A DNA stretch of 64,000 bases. It comes from Coprinus comatus. Lineage: Eukaryota; Basidiomycota; Agaricomycetes; Agaricales; Agaricaceae. Numbering within the stretch: the stretch's first letter is position 1; each line of letters begins with the position of its first letter. A model generated the notes under the pieces. It made no database searches. It saw only the letters and a list, made by a program, of their open reading frames with translations, and was not told the origin of the DNA. The translations under genes and the position numbers were made by a program. Shown here piece after piece: positions 41,801-56,300 of this stretch. The stretch spans positions 1 through 64,000 of the forward strand of contig JAWPGT010000074.1 of the NCBI GenBank assembly GCA_034638255.1, read 5' to 3'.

Positions 41801-44800
41801 TCCAAAGACACTTTTGGTAGTTTGCAGGTCACAACAATATTAACCCCTTTTTTGAGGGTATAGCCTCTCTTTTTTTTATCTCGTCTCTGTATTGATATCT
41901 TTATCACAGGATGCCCTTATTGATGGAGATCTTGTATTGCGTTCAGCTGGTAGCGAATGTATAGGAAGACTAGCAAGTCTTTCGGGGACAAACCATCTTG
42001 CCAGCCAGATCAAAGACCTAGTTGACCAGGTTGTCAGCAATCGTGACCCCTATTGTCGAGCGGGATGTGCGCTTGCCTTTGGTGCAATATACACTCACGT
42101 TGGAGGTTTAGCTGCTGGTCCACTCTTAAAGACTACTGTCAATGTACTCATGTCTCTCAGTAATGACCCACACCCGATAGTCCACTTCTGGGCTCTGAAC
42201 GCTTTGGCTCGTGTTATCAACGCTGCAAGCTTAGCCTATTCTCCCTTTGTTTCCGGTACATTGGGCATGCTGTTGAAGATTTATTTGATGGATTCACATG
42301 AACGCGAAGGAGGGACGTTGAATAATGCAAATGGCAGTGGTGACTGTCCGGCTTACCCTGTTGTTTGTCAAATCATTGATGCAGTTATCACTGTCCTGGG
42401 TCCGGATATACAGGAATCTCCTCGGACTAGATCATTGGTCGTCAACCTCGTGCACGAATTTTCGACAGAGGAAGATGAAGGCATTTGTGTCGAAGCTATC
42501 AAATGCATTCAACATTTCCTCATGTTCGCGCCTGAACATGTCGACATCCCGGATACCGTTAGGATGTTCCGATCCCACCTTACTTCTTCTCGCCGGCCGT
42601 TGAAACTCGCATCCATCAATGCCCTTTACCAGCTTGTACAGAAGGATGCGTTAGCAATGTCAAAGATCGGTGGAGACCAATTGGTGGAAGATCTATTTGG
42701 CATGCTGGATGATGATTCATCAGTTCAGGGAGTACGTAATGTGATAACGAGTTGGTTACAGCAAACAGTGGTTTACAATCCCTCTGCATGGATCGATTTG
42801 TGCCAACGAATTATGTCACGTACGACAGCCTCCCAACAAGTAGTTGATGCTGCCAATCGTGGCAACCTACGAGATGATGAAGGAGAATCACTTAATGTTG
42901 GGGCTACAGGAGGTGGCTCTGGACGAGGACTAACAACCTCAAGATGGAGGACACAGCTTTTTGCATTGCAGTGTTTGCACACAATATCTCGAATAGTCTC
43001 TGGCAGTGGGAGAAGAGAACATACCGACGCTATATATGCAAGAACTCAAGGCGCGTCTGTAAAGGGCCTACTGTTTAGCCGTGTGTCGGATCTTATCAAG
43101 ATGGCCTTCACAGCATCTACGGCATATGTTACGGAAATTCGTCTAGAAGGATTGGTTGTGTTAATGGACATCATTGAGGTCGGTGTTTGTGTTCATCCTT
43201 CCTAACTGTTCATAATTTACCTCCGCTTTTTCCCGTAGATCTTTGCCCAGTGTCCTGATCCTGCGTATGATGATGCATTATTGCTTGAACAACATCAAGC
43301 CCCTATTACGGCCGCTCTGACACCGGCATTTTCTTCCGACTCTACCCCAGAGATATTGGCATCTGCTGTTCATGCATGTGCTGTCTTTGTGGGATGCGGC
43401 GTTGTTAAGGATGTCAATAGAATGGGGAGGATTCTCAAACTCTTAACAACTGCCCTCGAACAATCCAAGGGTATGTTCCGGTCTGATTCGATGTGTAAGA
43501 TAACTGATACAGTTTTTGTAGAGTCTGGGATGCTTTCTATCGGTGACACAGGGGAACTCAGTCCAAATGCATCAGCTATGCTAAGGATATCTACACTCTC
43601 CGCCTGGGCGCAGCTACAAATATCCAGCTCCAAACAGAAATATTTGGTAAAGGTGATTGACCCTCACCGCTCAACGTTATCATCCTTGTGGATTGCGTCT
43701 TTGAGGGATTATGCCAGTATCCGAATTGACACGGAGTTCTTGCTTGATACATCATCCGTAGCTATTGATTCGTCATACTCGAGTCTGGGTAGGGAAGTAT
43801 TATTGCCTGTGAGTAGTGGTTCACTGTTATGTCTCTTGACTGATTTGGTTGCACAGTATTATGCGCAATCATGGTCAATTATTCTTCGAGCTGTGTCCAC
43901 CGTAATGCAGGTCAGTGACGCTGCAATAATTGTGGTTATGGATGGCCTAGAACCGCCACAGAATGGAAAAGTTGAGGTCAAACCGCGAGATGACCCTACT
44001 TCATTTTTCTATGTACTGTTTGGTTTAGTATATGAGGCACTTTCCACGTCCTCGCCTGATTCCAGCTCGGCTAATTCCGAGAGGCAAGACCTTGTCATTG
44101 CCTGTCTTGAGGCTCTCAAGGCGCTCGTACGACCCGAATTTGCAGGAAAGGCAATAATAGAACCAAATATCTTGGACGAATTTATCAGCTTGTTATATCG
44201 TATGGCAATGACCGAACACGCGGTTGTTCAGATTCATCTTGTTGAAATGTTAGGTGTTCTGGCTGCAACGCAAAAAACCGGGTATGTTTAATACACCTCC
44301 TTATTCATTTATCTCACACTATTTCTAGCCATGATGTTCTGAGCTTAACTTCTCCAACTGCTCACTGTCTTCGAATATGCTCACATATCATTAAACACTC
44401 TGTTGGGTCGTCACGAAGTCCGATTACTCGTAAGTTTTCATATGTGGAACCGGGCTTATCCTCAATAGTATTATAGAAGGACTTCCCTCTGATCGCATTG
44501 CTCTCGTAAATATGGCATTTAATGCAATTGCCACCATTGCAACGTCTATTAACAACAATCAACGAGAAGATATACGTGCTGTCGCAGCTCTCATTTATAA
44601 TGGTAAGTTGTCTAGCTTATCATATGATGCGGTAGATTAACAATCTGGGAAGACTTATTGAAGGATGAAACTTCCGACATTGATCTAATAACGCCGACTT
44701 TCTCTTCTCTCAAAGTTATCTTGAGTATACCTGTCTTGAAGGATGGTGATGGGATCGGCCGATATCAGCGAACAGTCCATGCGTTGGTTTCATCCTGCTT

Positions 44801-45618
44801 GCTGAATATCGACGAAATGAGGTGCGTGCCTGCACTGAAATATTGATTCTCGGCTAACCCCCACCAACCAGAGGACGTATTGGCGCCATATCTACAAGAA
44901 AAATCAAAGGAAACTTGTTGGCAGTGGTGTTAATCCTAACCGTGATACCAAATGTTGTACAAATCGGCAGAGCAGTCATCGAACATACATGCTTTTTGAT
45001 AACCCAGAAATTGCTTGAGAATGATGATGTACGTAAAATACCCAGTCTATTCTTTGTATACACTCAAACCCCTTGCAGACTTCGTTGACTGCTGCCCAGT
45101 GTGCAAAAACGCTTGTTGTTTCGTCCACAGCAAATCCAGTGTTGAAGCACTGTACAAGATTATTGATGTCTGGCCTCGTGGAATATATTGCTAAATTAGC
45201 TCCTTCTGTACACGACAATTCTGTGACAGACTCTCAGACCATCTCGATTGGGGAAGTGTACAAGGCGTTCTCTGCATTCTTCGCTTCAGTCGAGGATGAC
45301 AAACGTACGAGCATTCTAACATTCAAGTGTATCTTGGCTAATCCGTTTTCAGGTCCACAACTTCTTGGAGTTCTTCTACCGACATTATCGCTCTTGTTGT
45401 CAAGATCGGCGTCGTCAACGTCGCCAATAAATTCGCAGACCGTCACTCAAATCCTCGCATATGCGACTGCATCTCCTCTCGCATTCAAAACGGCTGCTGA
45501 TAAACTTCAATCCAGAACAAGAGAACTTCTTGAAGCTTCGGTCCGCAAAGCGGTTGGGCCTGCTAGCATGACCACACAGACAACGGCTAAGCCACAAATT
45601 TCCCTTAGATCCTTCTAA
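38841..45618 (+). CDS. LAA1: HEAT-repeat protein of the LAA1/HEATR5 family
   Basis: Coding is seen from an exon at 38841-38973 (TELSGENKEVYIFQWLSNLH), then 39028-39250 (GRAIRNLVGKCLVQLYTRGE), then a long run from about 39500 to 45618 (TAA 45616-45618) with several short introns (for example 41434-41482, 43178-43238, 44285-44328). The product, about 2000 residues, is almost wholly helical repeats. Characteristic segments are DPYCRAGCALAFGAIYTHVG, HPIVHFWALNALARVI and RWRTQLFALQCLHTISRIV. LAA1/HEATR5 proteins work with the AP-1 clathrin adaptor in trans-Golgi to endosome transport. I could not fix the first exon, nor the phase of the junction after 39250. The remaining long frames are uninterrupted, so the gene looks functional. 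Confidence 0.85.
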
Positions 45619-46654
45619 TCATTTCTATGTACTAGTATACATATAGTTTTCCATTTATCTTCGGAGATCAGAACAACATTTCCGATGGGCTAAAATTAAC
45701 TGCACGAAAATTTATCTCTTACAAAGAAATCGTAAAGTAAATTACACATTCTCAAGTGCGTTGTTGGTATAAATAACGTTGGTTCGATGTAATTCTTCTA
45801 TTCACCATATGAGCAGTTGATCATAGTTTAAATTCTTGTGGGTATCGTAATAGGCCATAATGCAACAGGCCAGATATGTTTTGTGTACATCTTCACAGAC
45901 ATTGCACTAACACATTAAATTGTCTCCTGCTTGTCTATCAAACTGTCTTGATTGAAGGCCAGAAGTCATTTTGTTAAACAAGTAAACTTCTAGAAACATC
46001 ATCCAGAAATAACTCTTCCTTCAAAAGGACTTCTAGTGCCACTTCAGCACCCACGATATTGACTTGGACACTATTATGTTCCTATGTATGCCCTTGAAAC
46101 AATGATTCTGGGTGCCTTCGACACCGTTTTGCCTCGATACTAGCCTAGGTGCAGAGATCTCTATGATTACTCCTTCCCTCTAACTTGTTTATCGTTAGTT
46201 GTGGCTTCGTGCCGCACCACGTTTTTGGACAATTTTTTCCATTCCATTAGTCTACGAGGCAACGTATACAATTCCATGCCTGATACCCAATGTGTCACAG
46301 ACGTGGTCTCTTCGCTTACCTGCCAAAAGTCCAAACTTTGTCCATAGACATCGAAAAATTAGAATCCAACTAAGGGGTTCCACGTGTACCGCCACTGTTG
46401 GAGTTTTGCCTAATGCATTCAACTATTTATGCTCTAGCTTGTATTCGTGTTGGCTGTTTACATAGTTACTTGATGGTTACGACTAACCCAAGATGTGAGT
46501 TCTCAATTTTTTTTACGGCTTCGAATACAAATTATGTCCATTCGGAAGAACTGCTTGAAATGGCCACATCATGCATCAAGTGTGGCTAGCCAGCATAAAG
46601 GGTAATGATTTGCTAGTAAATACCAGATACACGTCTCCCACACTTCGATCTCAC
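45619..46654. other. Intergenic, nothing recognised
   Basis: AT-rich 1-kb spacer. A short frame at 46199-46465 has no domain. Confidence 0.5.
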
Positions 46655-48897
46655 ATGTCTGCTCAGACTAACATTTTAAGTGACCCTGTAGGAATTATTG
46701 GTGCCGGCAGTTGCGGGTTAATAAATGCACATGTCTTGATTCAAGACGGCTTTTCCAATGTCGAGGTCATCACACGCGATAGGTCTGTCGGAGGTGTTTG
46801 GGCAAAGGATCGAGTCTATCCCGGCCTGGAAATCAACAAGTACGTCTTGTGTCACTTTTTACTAAACTGGTGATCATGAAGCTATTATGTAGTGTCCATG
46901 GCGAGTATCGCTTTTCCTCTTTGGAAATGCCACCGCCAACGGCGTCGGAGGAATCTGGTGGACATCTAACGGGGGTGGATATGTGCAATTACATGGAGAA
47001 ATATTACGATACTTTCCTCAAAGACAAAGCTAGCTTCAAGTTCAACACGGAGGTTCTGAATATATCCCGCGATGAAAAAGGCGTTTGGATTGTAAAGACA
47101 GAAAACCTAGTCACAGGAAATATTGAAACTTGCCGGTACTTTCGGTTGATATTAGCAACTGGGGTAAGTCCGTACTGTAAAATATCGATGTAGTACTATT
47201 TCATGATGTCTTAATTTCAAGGGCTGTAGCGAACCGAAGATGCCTGAATGTTTCTCAGCAATGGAAGCCGAAAAGGCTCAGTATCGGGGGATTGTTATTC
47301 ACTCTTCCCAATTCCGCGTTCGTTTGGATGATATTCTAAAGTCCGGTAAACCCGGATCTGATGGGCAGAAGGGCACTGTTGTAGTAATTGGTGGAGGAAA
47401 GTCTGCTCAAGAGTAAGTTTTCGTGTTTCAGCTCACGTTCCATAACAATGAAAATACGGCCCAATCTTTGATTTCGTAGCATATGTAAAAAACTCGTTGA
47501 AGAAGGTCTAAAAGTAACGAATGTATTCGAAACGTCGGATGTGTTTTTAGCAGCAAAAAAGCCTCTACCAACATTCATTCGGAAAAGCAGGTCAGTATTT
47601 TGATAATAGAACTTGTACTTGTTGACTATTCACGTCCACAGATTTCTGTCTATTCTATCGCCACACATTCACCTTCGAACCCGTCTAGAGTATTACATGG
47701 TTCACTTATCAGCTACTTATGGACAATTGACATTGCTTCTTCAGATGGTTCTTGCACAAGACCGCATTGGGGGGAAAGATAACTCGGTTTATCTGGGATA
47801 AAATAGGGGAGAGCTCTGTAGGTCGAACCCCTGATCTGATCTGATCCATGACTTGATATCACCATTAGTTCGACGCGTTTGAAATACCCAAAAATTCGCC
47901 TTTGAGAAAGACACATTCACTATTTTGGGGAGTTCGCACCAGTGATGAAGGTGTGGTGAGACCTAACAGCTATCACACCCTGGTTACAACTGGGAAGATC
48001 GATATCATTGCCCCAGCACGTGCTGTGGGTTTTGCACCAGACGGACACTCTATCTTGTTGGATAATGGGCAATTGATTGTTGCAGACACTGTTATTCTCG
48101 CTACAGGGTACAAATCATCCTGGACCAGAATATTTACGGGTACGTGACCGTAGGCCCTAAGCTTTCGCAGGCTTGTCTAATAGTAATCATCAGAAAAAAC
48201 TGCCGAAGAAATTGGCATAAATCGACATGCACCTACCGATGATACATTCAAGAATGTTTTTACATGGGATTATACGTCTCTTAGTAACCCACCCAAACAG
48301 CATGCTGACAACGGAAAATGGGTCACATCTATATATCGAGGGCTGGTCCCTGCGAAAAATATCCTTCGGCGCGATTTTGTGATTGCCGGTGCTCTGGTAA
48401 GAGTCATTTCTTCCTTGTTCATGACTGGATCGGGCTCACACAACAATTCTTTTTTTAATCAAGTTTACTGCCAATCCTGGTTATACTGGAGAAGTAACAG
48501 CCCACTGGACTTCGTCGTATTTTCAGGGACATCCTATGCGAATCCCCCAGTCGGTTGAAGAGGCTAAGGTGGAGGCAGAACATGCTGCGGCCTGGATGAG
48601 AACTCGATTTCCTAATATGCTTGCCTGGGCGAATGAAAGTTACAGTGGCAGCCTAGACTTCTGGACGTAAGTACGATTCACTGAATATAACCTTCCCAGT
48701 ACTTTCGTTATTGAGCGTTCATCTATAGGTGGCCTCAAGCTGCAGATGATCTCTTAGAAGATATGTATCTTCCAATCCATAGAAGTGGGAGGAACTGGTT
48801 AACGTGGCCGTTCATGCCTATCGATTTGAAGGAGATTACCAACTTAGGGGAGGAGCGTCGACAACGGCGCCTTGAAGCCACCGTTGTTACCAAGTAG
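46655..48897 (+). CDS. Flavin-dependent monooxygenase-like protein (FMO family)
   Basis: Exons 46655-46839, 46893-47163, 47222-47412, 47480-47590, 47642-47689, 47745-47817, 47869-48139, 48194-48396, 48464-48666 and 48729-48897 join to 1725 nt, 574 residues, all in phase. The N-terminal FAD-binding motif is VGIIGAGSCGLINA, the FMO-type signature region is YRGIVIHSSQF, the NADPH-binding Rossmann motif is VVVIGGGKSAQD, and ILATGYKSSW matches the conserved ATGY element. It should use NADPH, O2 and FAD to oxygenate a small substrate; the substrate is unknown. No signal peptide or clear membrane segment is seen. The neighbouring Zn2Cys6 regulator might control it, but nothing in the sequence shows this. 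Confidence 0.9.
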
Positions 48898-50176
48898 CCA
48901 AGTTAATGTCGTTGCCATAATAATATATTAGGTTTCTGCCGAGTGGATGCTGGCGTAAAATAGCACAATGCCCTAGTGCCAAGATGAGAACTACTATTTT
49001 TTGAACGTATTGGTCAAGTATCGGTTGAGTCGTACGTTCCAAGTACGATCTGATGTTTTATCGACATCGCCTACGTCCGGGTCACATCCCACTGGAGCGA
49101 CAAAGGGGAGACATATTCATTGTTTGATGGATCGTGCCACAGTAACAATACTATGAGACTCTTGCAATACTCGGTGACGATGTCGAACATGAAAAAGAAA
49201 TATCCAAATAATAACGTGTGAATTTTATCAAAACCGCCTTAAAGCCTCACCACAGCTCACTACCCTCGGTTACGCAGACGTCATCACAATTACTACATGC
49301 TCAGGAGTTCATCATGGATGACATCTCTAATCTTTCTCTCCCTATATGCTAACATTGCTGCATGAGATAACTATCACCATCGGGCATCCGGCAACCGCTA
49401 ATGTCACACTTCATTTTGACTCCACATCTTCTCTTCTCCAACCATGAAAGCTGTGGGCAATGCTTCGAAATAACTTTTATAGAAACACGGCGGGTCTCTA
49501 AAATAACTTATTTGTAGAGACTAGCCTTTCTGGGGTGCATTCATCATGGTGCTTCCAGCGGTCTCAGCGGTGCCCCTACTATCTCCCATCACCATGAGGC
49601 GTTGTACAGATCTAGCCTCGGGTACACGATCGGTTTTGTCCTATTCCATAGTAGATGAACATGAATAGCAATCTCGACATCTAAACACAATAACAAAACC
49701 GATTTTGCACAAGAAATACGAGCTGCAAGGGTAGAGCACAGTGAGTTTGCATTCGGTGTCTTCACGGTCATGTATTCCATTTACGAGAAAATCATCCCGC
49801 TGTGCTACAATACATTCACAACGAGAAGTAACACTTAACCTGATGTCCAGACTCCGCTGTAACACAAACGTGAGCTCTCTTTCAATATTTTTAACGTCAA
49901 TGATAAGTAAAAATATAAACATGGGGACAGGAACCACTAAAGTGACATCGAAGTCCTACTTTAGAGCGCATCTGACTTGGTTGCACCATCGAGACACTGC
50001 ATCATCACCACGTCTGAAGGGGGGTTCCGCAGTTTAAATGGGCATTACATCTCCGAAGATTCATTCCATTGAATGTTTTGTAAAGCACTGTCAGTACTCA
50101 CCTGAATGGAGGTTGCTCAAACCCTTTATAAAGCAGCTTCAAACAAGGTTTTCAGAATTCAAGCCACTCCTTCTTC
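48898..50176. other. Intergenic, nothing recognised
   Basis: About 1.3 kb between the monooxygenase and the transcription factor. Frames at 49589-50037 have no domain or splice support. Confidence 0.5.
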
Positions 50177-53100
50177 ATGACTGAACCTCGCACTTCTTCA
50201 AGACCAATTCAGAGCTGCTTCCAGTGTATGTCTCCCAACCCTGACAATCGCTCCACACACTGATCGTCCCTTTAACTACTAGGCCGTAAGCGGAAAATCA
50301 AATGTTTGTTGACTTAGCACTCCAGAATGCAATTATTGACATTTATCTTTAGGTAGCAAATCTTACCCGTGTACTCCTTGTTTATTGCGCGGGGAAGGGG
50401 AAGCGTGCCGCGAGGTTGACAGAAACTCACTTCAGTAGGTGTGGACTCTTAAGATAGGGTGCTTACTTACGAATCTTCCTCTTAGTGAGCACAAAAGAAG
50501 TGTTGACCGGCTAGAAGAATTGGTTGACCGTGTTCAAAAGTTAGAGAGTACTATTTCTGTGTTATCAACTAGGGGATCCCCAAGCCAAGATACTTCACCC
50601 CGGTCTATTCGCAGATGTGAACTTTCGTCCTCTCCTTATTCAAAAAGTCCGAGTCAGAGCCCAAAGAGACCTCTAGGTCGACTCTCACCTGGGCCAACCG
50701 CATCGCGAGACAGTACACCTGCAGAGGAGGCAGTTATCATGCTTGAGGTAATCGTTCATTCAGACCCAGGGGAACATTATTCTTAATGGATATTCAGAAC
50801 GTTGCAATGGGTCACAAGGCTATTAAAGGGCGCACGATGAATAACTTCAACGCTGGGTCCCTGACCGCTCCCTCCAGTGACAGCACGCAATACTCATCAC
50901 ATTCATGGTCTCTATTCATGAACTCCCAGCAAGATGTTCTCGGCCATCTTTTAGGCCTACTACCCCCCCAGAATCAAATCCACCTCTTACTAAATTTCTA
51001 TGTGAGTCAACGCTTTTACCCTTTGGTAATTCTTGTATACTTAATAGAATCCCACGATCAGATGCAACATATCAATTGGTATAATAAGGTGAGTATTCAT
51101 TAGACTCCTACAACTTTGTTAAATTGAATCTTGTTTAAGGCCATACATGCACCAACTTTTATGGCGGAAGTATGTATGTTAGTATGAAGAATTGCAGATG
51201 GATTAACCGTTGCTTGTTTCAGGCAAATCTCGTTCTCTCTCACATAGCCCACCAACAATATCATCTCATAAATATTGATTTTCTCGGTGTTCTCTTCATG
51301 ATATTATGCCTTTCACTTGATTTCTCTGATGTCAACTTACGAAAGAAGCTCCTCCTTGATAACACTGCTTGCTGCCATTACTCTAGCAAGTTATACAATG
51401 GAGCCCAGGTTTGTTAGGTCATATTAGCCTCGCTACTACTCTAATCAACCCCAATAGGCTTGCCTACAACATACAAACTATACCGCCTCCCATACGCTTG
51501 AACACTTGCAAACTATTCTGTAAGCATAGTGAACAACAACAGACTGCGTAACAAGGCTGATATTCTCGTCTGCTTATAGTTTAATGGGTATCTATCAACG
51601 GAATCACGATGAAGCCGAGTGAGTTTGAGTCACTCTGTAACCGCGTGTTCTAATAGCATTTCAGCTCACATTGGGCGATGACCGGTACCGCAATCAAAGT
51701 GGGTCAACCAGTATTATTTACTCCCATCTCAGGCTAAATTCAAGTCCAGATTGCTCAAAATCTTGGAATGTCGCGCCTTGGAAGCGAGACAGGCACTCGG
51801 GAATACCCTCCGGAGTGGCGATCTAGTATTAAAAGGGAGATTGCCCGTCGTATATGGTGGTGCTTGGTACTTACTTTTCACGTTACTTGACTACCGTGAA
51901 GCTAAAATTATCCTAGGTTTTTGATGATTGGTCTCACGCAATGGCCCATCAAGGAACATACTCCATCCATCCTTCACAAAACCACACATCACTTCCTGCA
52001 AATCTAGATGACATAGACTTGATGGAGACAGACATTGTTCAGTCTAAGCCCCTCAATGTTTACACGGTAAGTATCTAGAGCCTTGGCTTTAGTAAACAGA
52101 ACTCATTCCATTTAGGAAATGTCGTCGGTACTATATAGGCTGAGGCTTGTCGAACTTTATCGTCAGACTATTGATGAGGTTAACCTTGGAGGACATCAAC
52201 TGGACTTTGCGCTTGAAATGGAGGACAAAATAAACAAAGTGATTAGCGACATGAAGTTCTATTTTAAGATGGTAGACGACATTCAGAATCATGTCCAGCT
52301 CTCGCGCTCAAGGGAAGTCGTGACAATGGAGCGAATGTTGTGTCAAATGATGGCTCAGACTCGTTTGCTTCGTCTTCACCGGCCATTCCTATTCCGAGGG
52401 TACCATGACAAACGATATGTAAGTAGAATCAATCACTGCAAACAATATTCTCTGTGCTAATGTGGCTCTTAGGCCCATTCCCGTGATCAATGCATTGTAT
52501 CCGCTCAAACTATTCTACAATGCCTATCAGCGAGTCCAAAACCCGAAATGTTCCTTCGTTGGTGGATTGTGATCTTTTACTGTTTCACAGCAGTAAGTAA
52601 TCAGTTTATCAGATCTGGGTAAAGGAATTAAACTCGCTATTTCATAGGTTATCATTCTAATCATTGACCTCTGCTATTTGCATCTCTATGGCACGGAGAT
52701 TCAAATTAAAGACCGCACAAAAGAGATACAGGAAGCACTGAACCTCTTCCAGTGAGACATTAACATTGCGAGGAATGCCGTATACTCAACAACCTCATAG
52801 ATCCACCACCAACACTTCCGGCATTGTTCATAACGCTCGTGATCTCCTTGACAATCTCTTAGGTGCGTCACACGTAATCTACTATTAATAGCTCACTAAC
52901 ATCCTACCAGAGGTTGAGGCAACCATGTTCTCGGCGGATACTAATAATAAATTCTCCTCGGATGTCACATATTTTGAGGAGGTTGTCAAACGAATAATAG
53001 TACGTCATAACATTCTCATTCTGTTGGTGTTATCTAACATTTCCAAAGATGGATGTTGCAAATGGAAGGAGTTCCAATACTGCGTCCCAAATATTTCCAC

Positions 53101-53327
53101 TCGGGGAATTTATACCATTTGATTGGATTGCTACGACAACGCCTCCCGCGAAACCGTCGGCGACTTCAGAGCCTCTTGACTTTCTTGACATGAGCAAAAT
53201 AACACATAGCACACTGATGGCCTCAGATGCAGCGCTTTTTAACAGTATTGGGATGCAGTTTGGTGAGGCGAGTGTAACCGAGCTACCCGATTTTCTTCAT
53301 ACCGAACACTCAGTCTTTTTTTCTTGA
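50177..53327 (+). CDS. Zn2Cys6 fungal transcription factor
   Basis: The ATG is at 50177. The zinc cluster is assembled from three exons: 50177-50225 (SCFQ), 50283-50303 (a 21-nt exon for RKRKIK) and 50353-50434 (YPCTPCLLRGEGEAC), giving six cysteines CX2CX6C...CX2CX8C. Exon 50486-50747 adds a coiled-coil linker (RLEELVDRVQKLESTI). The central Fungal_trans region follows (MQHINWYNK|AIHAPTFMAE; ARRIWWCLVF), with 27- and 30-nt exons at 51062-51088 and 51140-51169, then FLRWWIVIFYCFTAVIIL. The last exon contains an acidic-Pro segment and stops TGA at 53325-53327. It is a nuclear DNA-binding regulator, usually dimeric at CGG pairs; the targets are unknown. I did not verify every intron between 51409 and 53045. 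Confidence 0.88.
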
Positions 53328-56300
53328 GTGTTTCAACTCATGGACTTTATTATGATTAATTCATGACTTTTATGTATCTTATGTATTAGAGACTCGTTAC
53401 CTTTGTGACTTAATGTAGCAAAATATTTATTATAGTACATTTTTTCAATTATCTATGGTATTACAGTATATCAACGATTGTTCGAGTATTTAGTTAAATG
53501 GTAACATAATGAAGTATTCCATGTTACACGGATCAAATGATTTTCCTAATAAGACTGGGAACAAGCTTATACCGAGAATCCCAAGTAAGATCCTCGTGGA
53601 ATCGACTTGTATTCAGTCTTTAATCCCTTGAGCCACGCCGGACAAGGACCAATAACACAAACATATATGTACAATTAAATTGACACTCATCAGAGTTCCC
53701 ATAAACTGCGGTGATTTGAACAGTTGTACTTAATCCGCTCAACTCGAGAGAAGTCGAAGAAAAGGCCGGATTTAGCCTCTAGGAGATTGGATACATCACA
53801 ATAAGAGCGCCGTCAGAGACTATATTAAGGGATAAAGGAGGCCGTACTGAATTCGAGCTTACATACAAAACGTGAATAAGCTTTTAAGAAGAGATTGGCT
53901 GTTCAATGGGTTTCTAACAGCTCGGGGGCAGCGGGCACCAATTGTCCAAATTTCAGGACATGAAACTGGAATGAGTGATAAAATGAAATATCTGACAAAT
54001 CGCAAGGGAGTGATGGCCGCATTTACGCTGGGTAGTGGAAATAAAATAACCATGGATTGTTATGTTGGCACATTCGGAGCCATTTCAACAGGGACTCAAA
54101 GTTGTAGGATGCCATTTCCGTTGCCTGCGGAATTAATATTTGTGTAAAATCTGTTGTTTTTAAGTTCTTTTATGGTCTCGACCGAGTCGCGAACGTGTTT
54201 ATCCATCTACGGTTGCCACAAGTCCATACTGTCGCATATTCAGAACCTCAATTAGGAGGTCACAACAAGATTCGGCTACTATCACTGTCATTGAAATGTT
54301 TCGTAGCATGATGCTGAGTGGATACACATTTACCGGTGTTTTCGATTCAACTTTAAGGTTATGAGTGTCACGCTTTCACGTTAATATTCTTAATTCTTTT
54401 GCAATGCAACTTATTGAAATCATTTTAAAGAATTACAACAAGCTCTTTTCGGTTATCAATACAGTGTATAACCCCGATTCTATATATTATTCCTTAACAC
54501 AAAACCAACATATTATGTCTTATCAATAGGGGCTGAGCGTTTCGTATCATGAATTAAAGATAGGATATCGAATCAATTGAGATTAGATCAAATGGATTAT
54601 CTCTGGAGAGCAACAACTCGTTATCAATGTCAAGGTCAAACTTATACATATACACATATAATAATACTCATCAAACACTTTGCGGTCCGTGGATATAGAG
54701 CCATGTAACTTGGCCGCTGATTCTAAGAATAATTGAATGTATGCTGTCATGTCTAAGTGAGGCGCAGAACATGGTTACTGACTCTTGAAAGCTTGAGAAA
54801 ATATGTGACCGATATTCAAGATTGTCGACCATTAGTGGCGTCGTGCGTGTAGCTATGTTTCTCAATACTCCACGATATCAGGGGATTCTGTGTTGTATAG
54901 TGCATAGCACATAATAATCGGCCGGTTCCTAAGAACACATGTAGTTGACTGAGACATTAATGCATGCTTTACTAGTACTATTATAAATGTGGGGGCCATC
55001 CAAGAAGCGTTGGGGATTCTGTGATAGGAATAACGCGTGCCACACATTCACATTACTATCTTCTACTCAGGCTTCGACACCACAAGAATCTACCCATGCG
55101 GCGAATTGTCGGTGTTTATCAAATAAAGTAGTATCTTTAAGATGTTGAGTGTCAGTAAGTTGGGGTAGGTGAGGGGGTTTCTGTCATCGTGTATAGGCGA
55201 TTACGATATGAAGCTAGAATGAATGATGATGATTTTTAATCTTACAAGAAGAGTTTGAGAATAGTAAACGTAATTCATCTGCAAGAAGTTTATCATGTTT
55301 TATGAGTCAGTTATATCACGGCAAGCTCATGGTAGTTTCATAAACGGAGTAGACGGAAGTGCTAAACTTAGCTGATCGAGACTTTCATGGGAAGCGGAAT
55401 GAAGAGGTTTTCAAAATCGTCATCATCACATATGTTAAGTGTAAGCAGAGACGATACCAATGCTACAAATAAAGTTAGAATCTCAATAGAGTAAGATCTA
55501 GACAGGATTTACGCTGGGTAGTAGCATTATCATATACCACTGACATAGTGCTATTGTAGCTGCTACACGTTTGGACAACAAAGCAGCATCATTACATACT
55601 GACATTGTGACCGTAGAAGCTGACTTAAGCTTTAGGATGTAAGAGGGTCCTCTCATAGCCACTGCGATTACCAGCGCCCACTGTTCTGGCGCTGTACCAC
55701 AAATCCATACAGTGTGCAATGGTTGCGGCGTGGTATGATCGGATTAGATAGTGATATAGGGGATGCAGTACATCTCGGGTTTTTCTGTTACATATCGTTT
55801 GACAGTGTATATATGTAGGTTATGACTCTCGGCTCGTCTGAGTTGTAACACAAATGTGCCACTGAGTGTTTTTTATCTTGCACCCGGTGACCCGAGCACA
55901 AATACTTCGATCAGACGGAGTCTCGAGTGGAACGTCATTCATTTCATTAATGATGTGGACCCTGTAGATACCTGCCTCCTCCGGGATAAACTGGGATTGC
56001 AACGATATCCCCTTGTCTTAAACGCCCCTTATCTATTAATAGTACTACCGATATTTTGGATCATAATGGATGTTGATTTCTAATGAACCTCGTTCCCTAT
56101 TCCTCCACATGGGCATGTCATGGTTTGGTTTCAAAAGCATTATAGAATTGAAGAGGAAATTAGAGAAAAATTTATTGTAAAAAAAATCTACACATTTGAT
56201 GGAGGGGATTAGATCATGTAAATAATTGGGATTACGACGGCAAGTCTTCAAAAAGAAGTTGATACGGAATCAGGGGGCTGAAGGTATTCTACACTGACGT

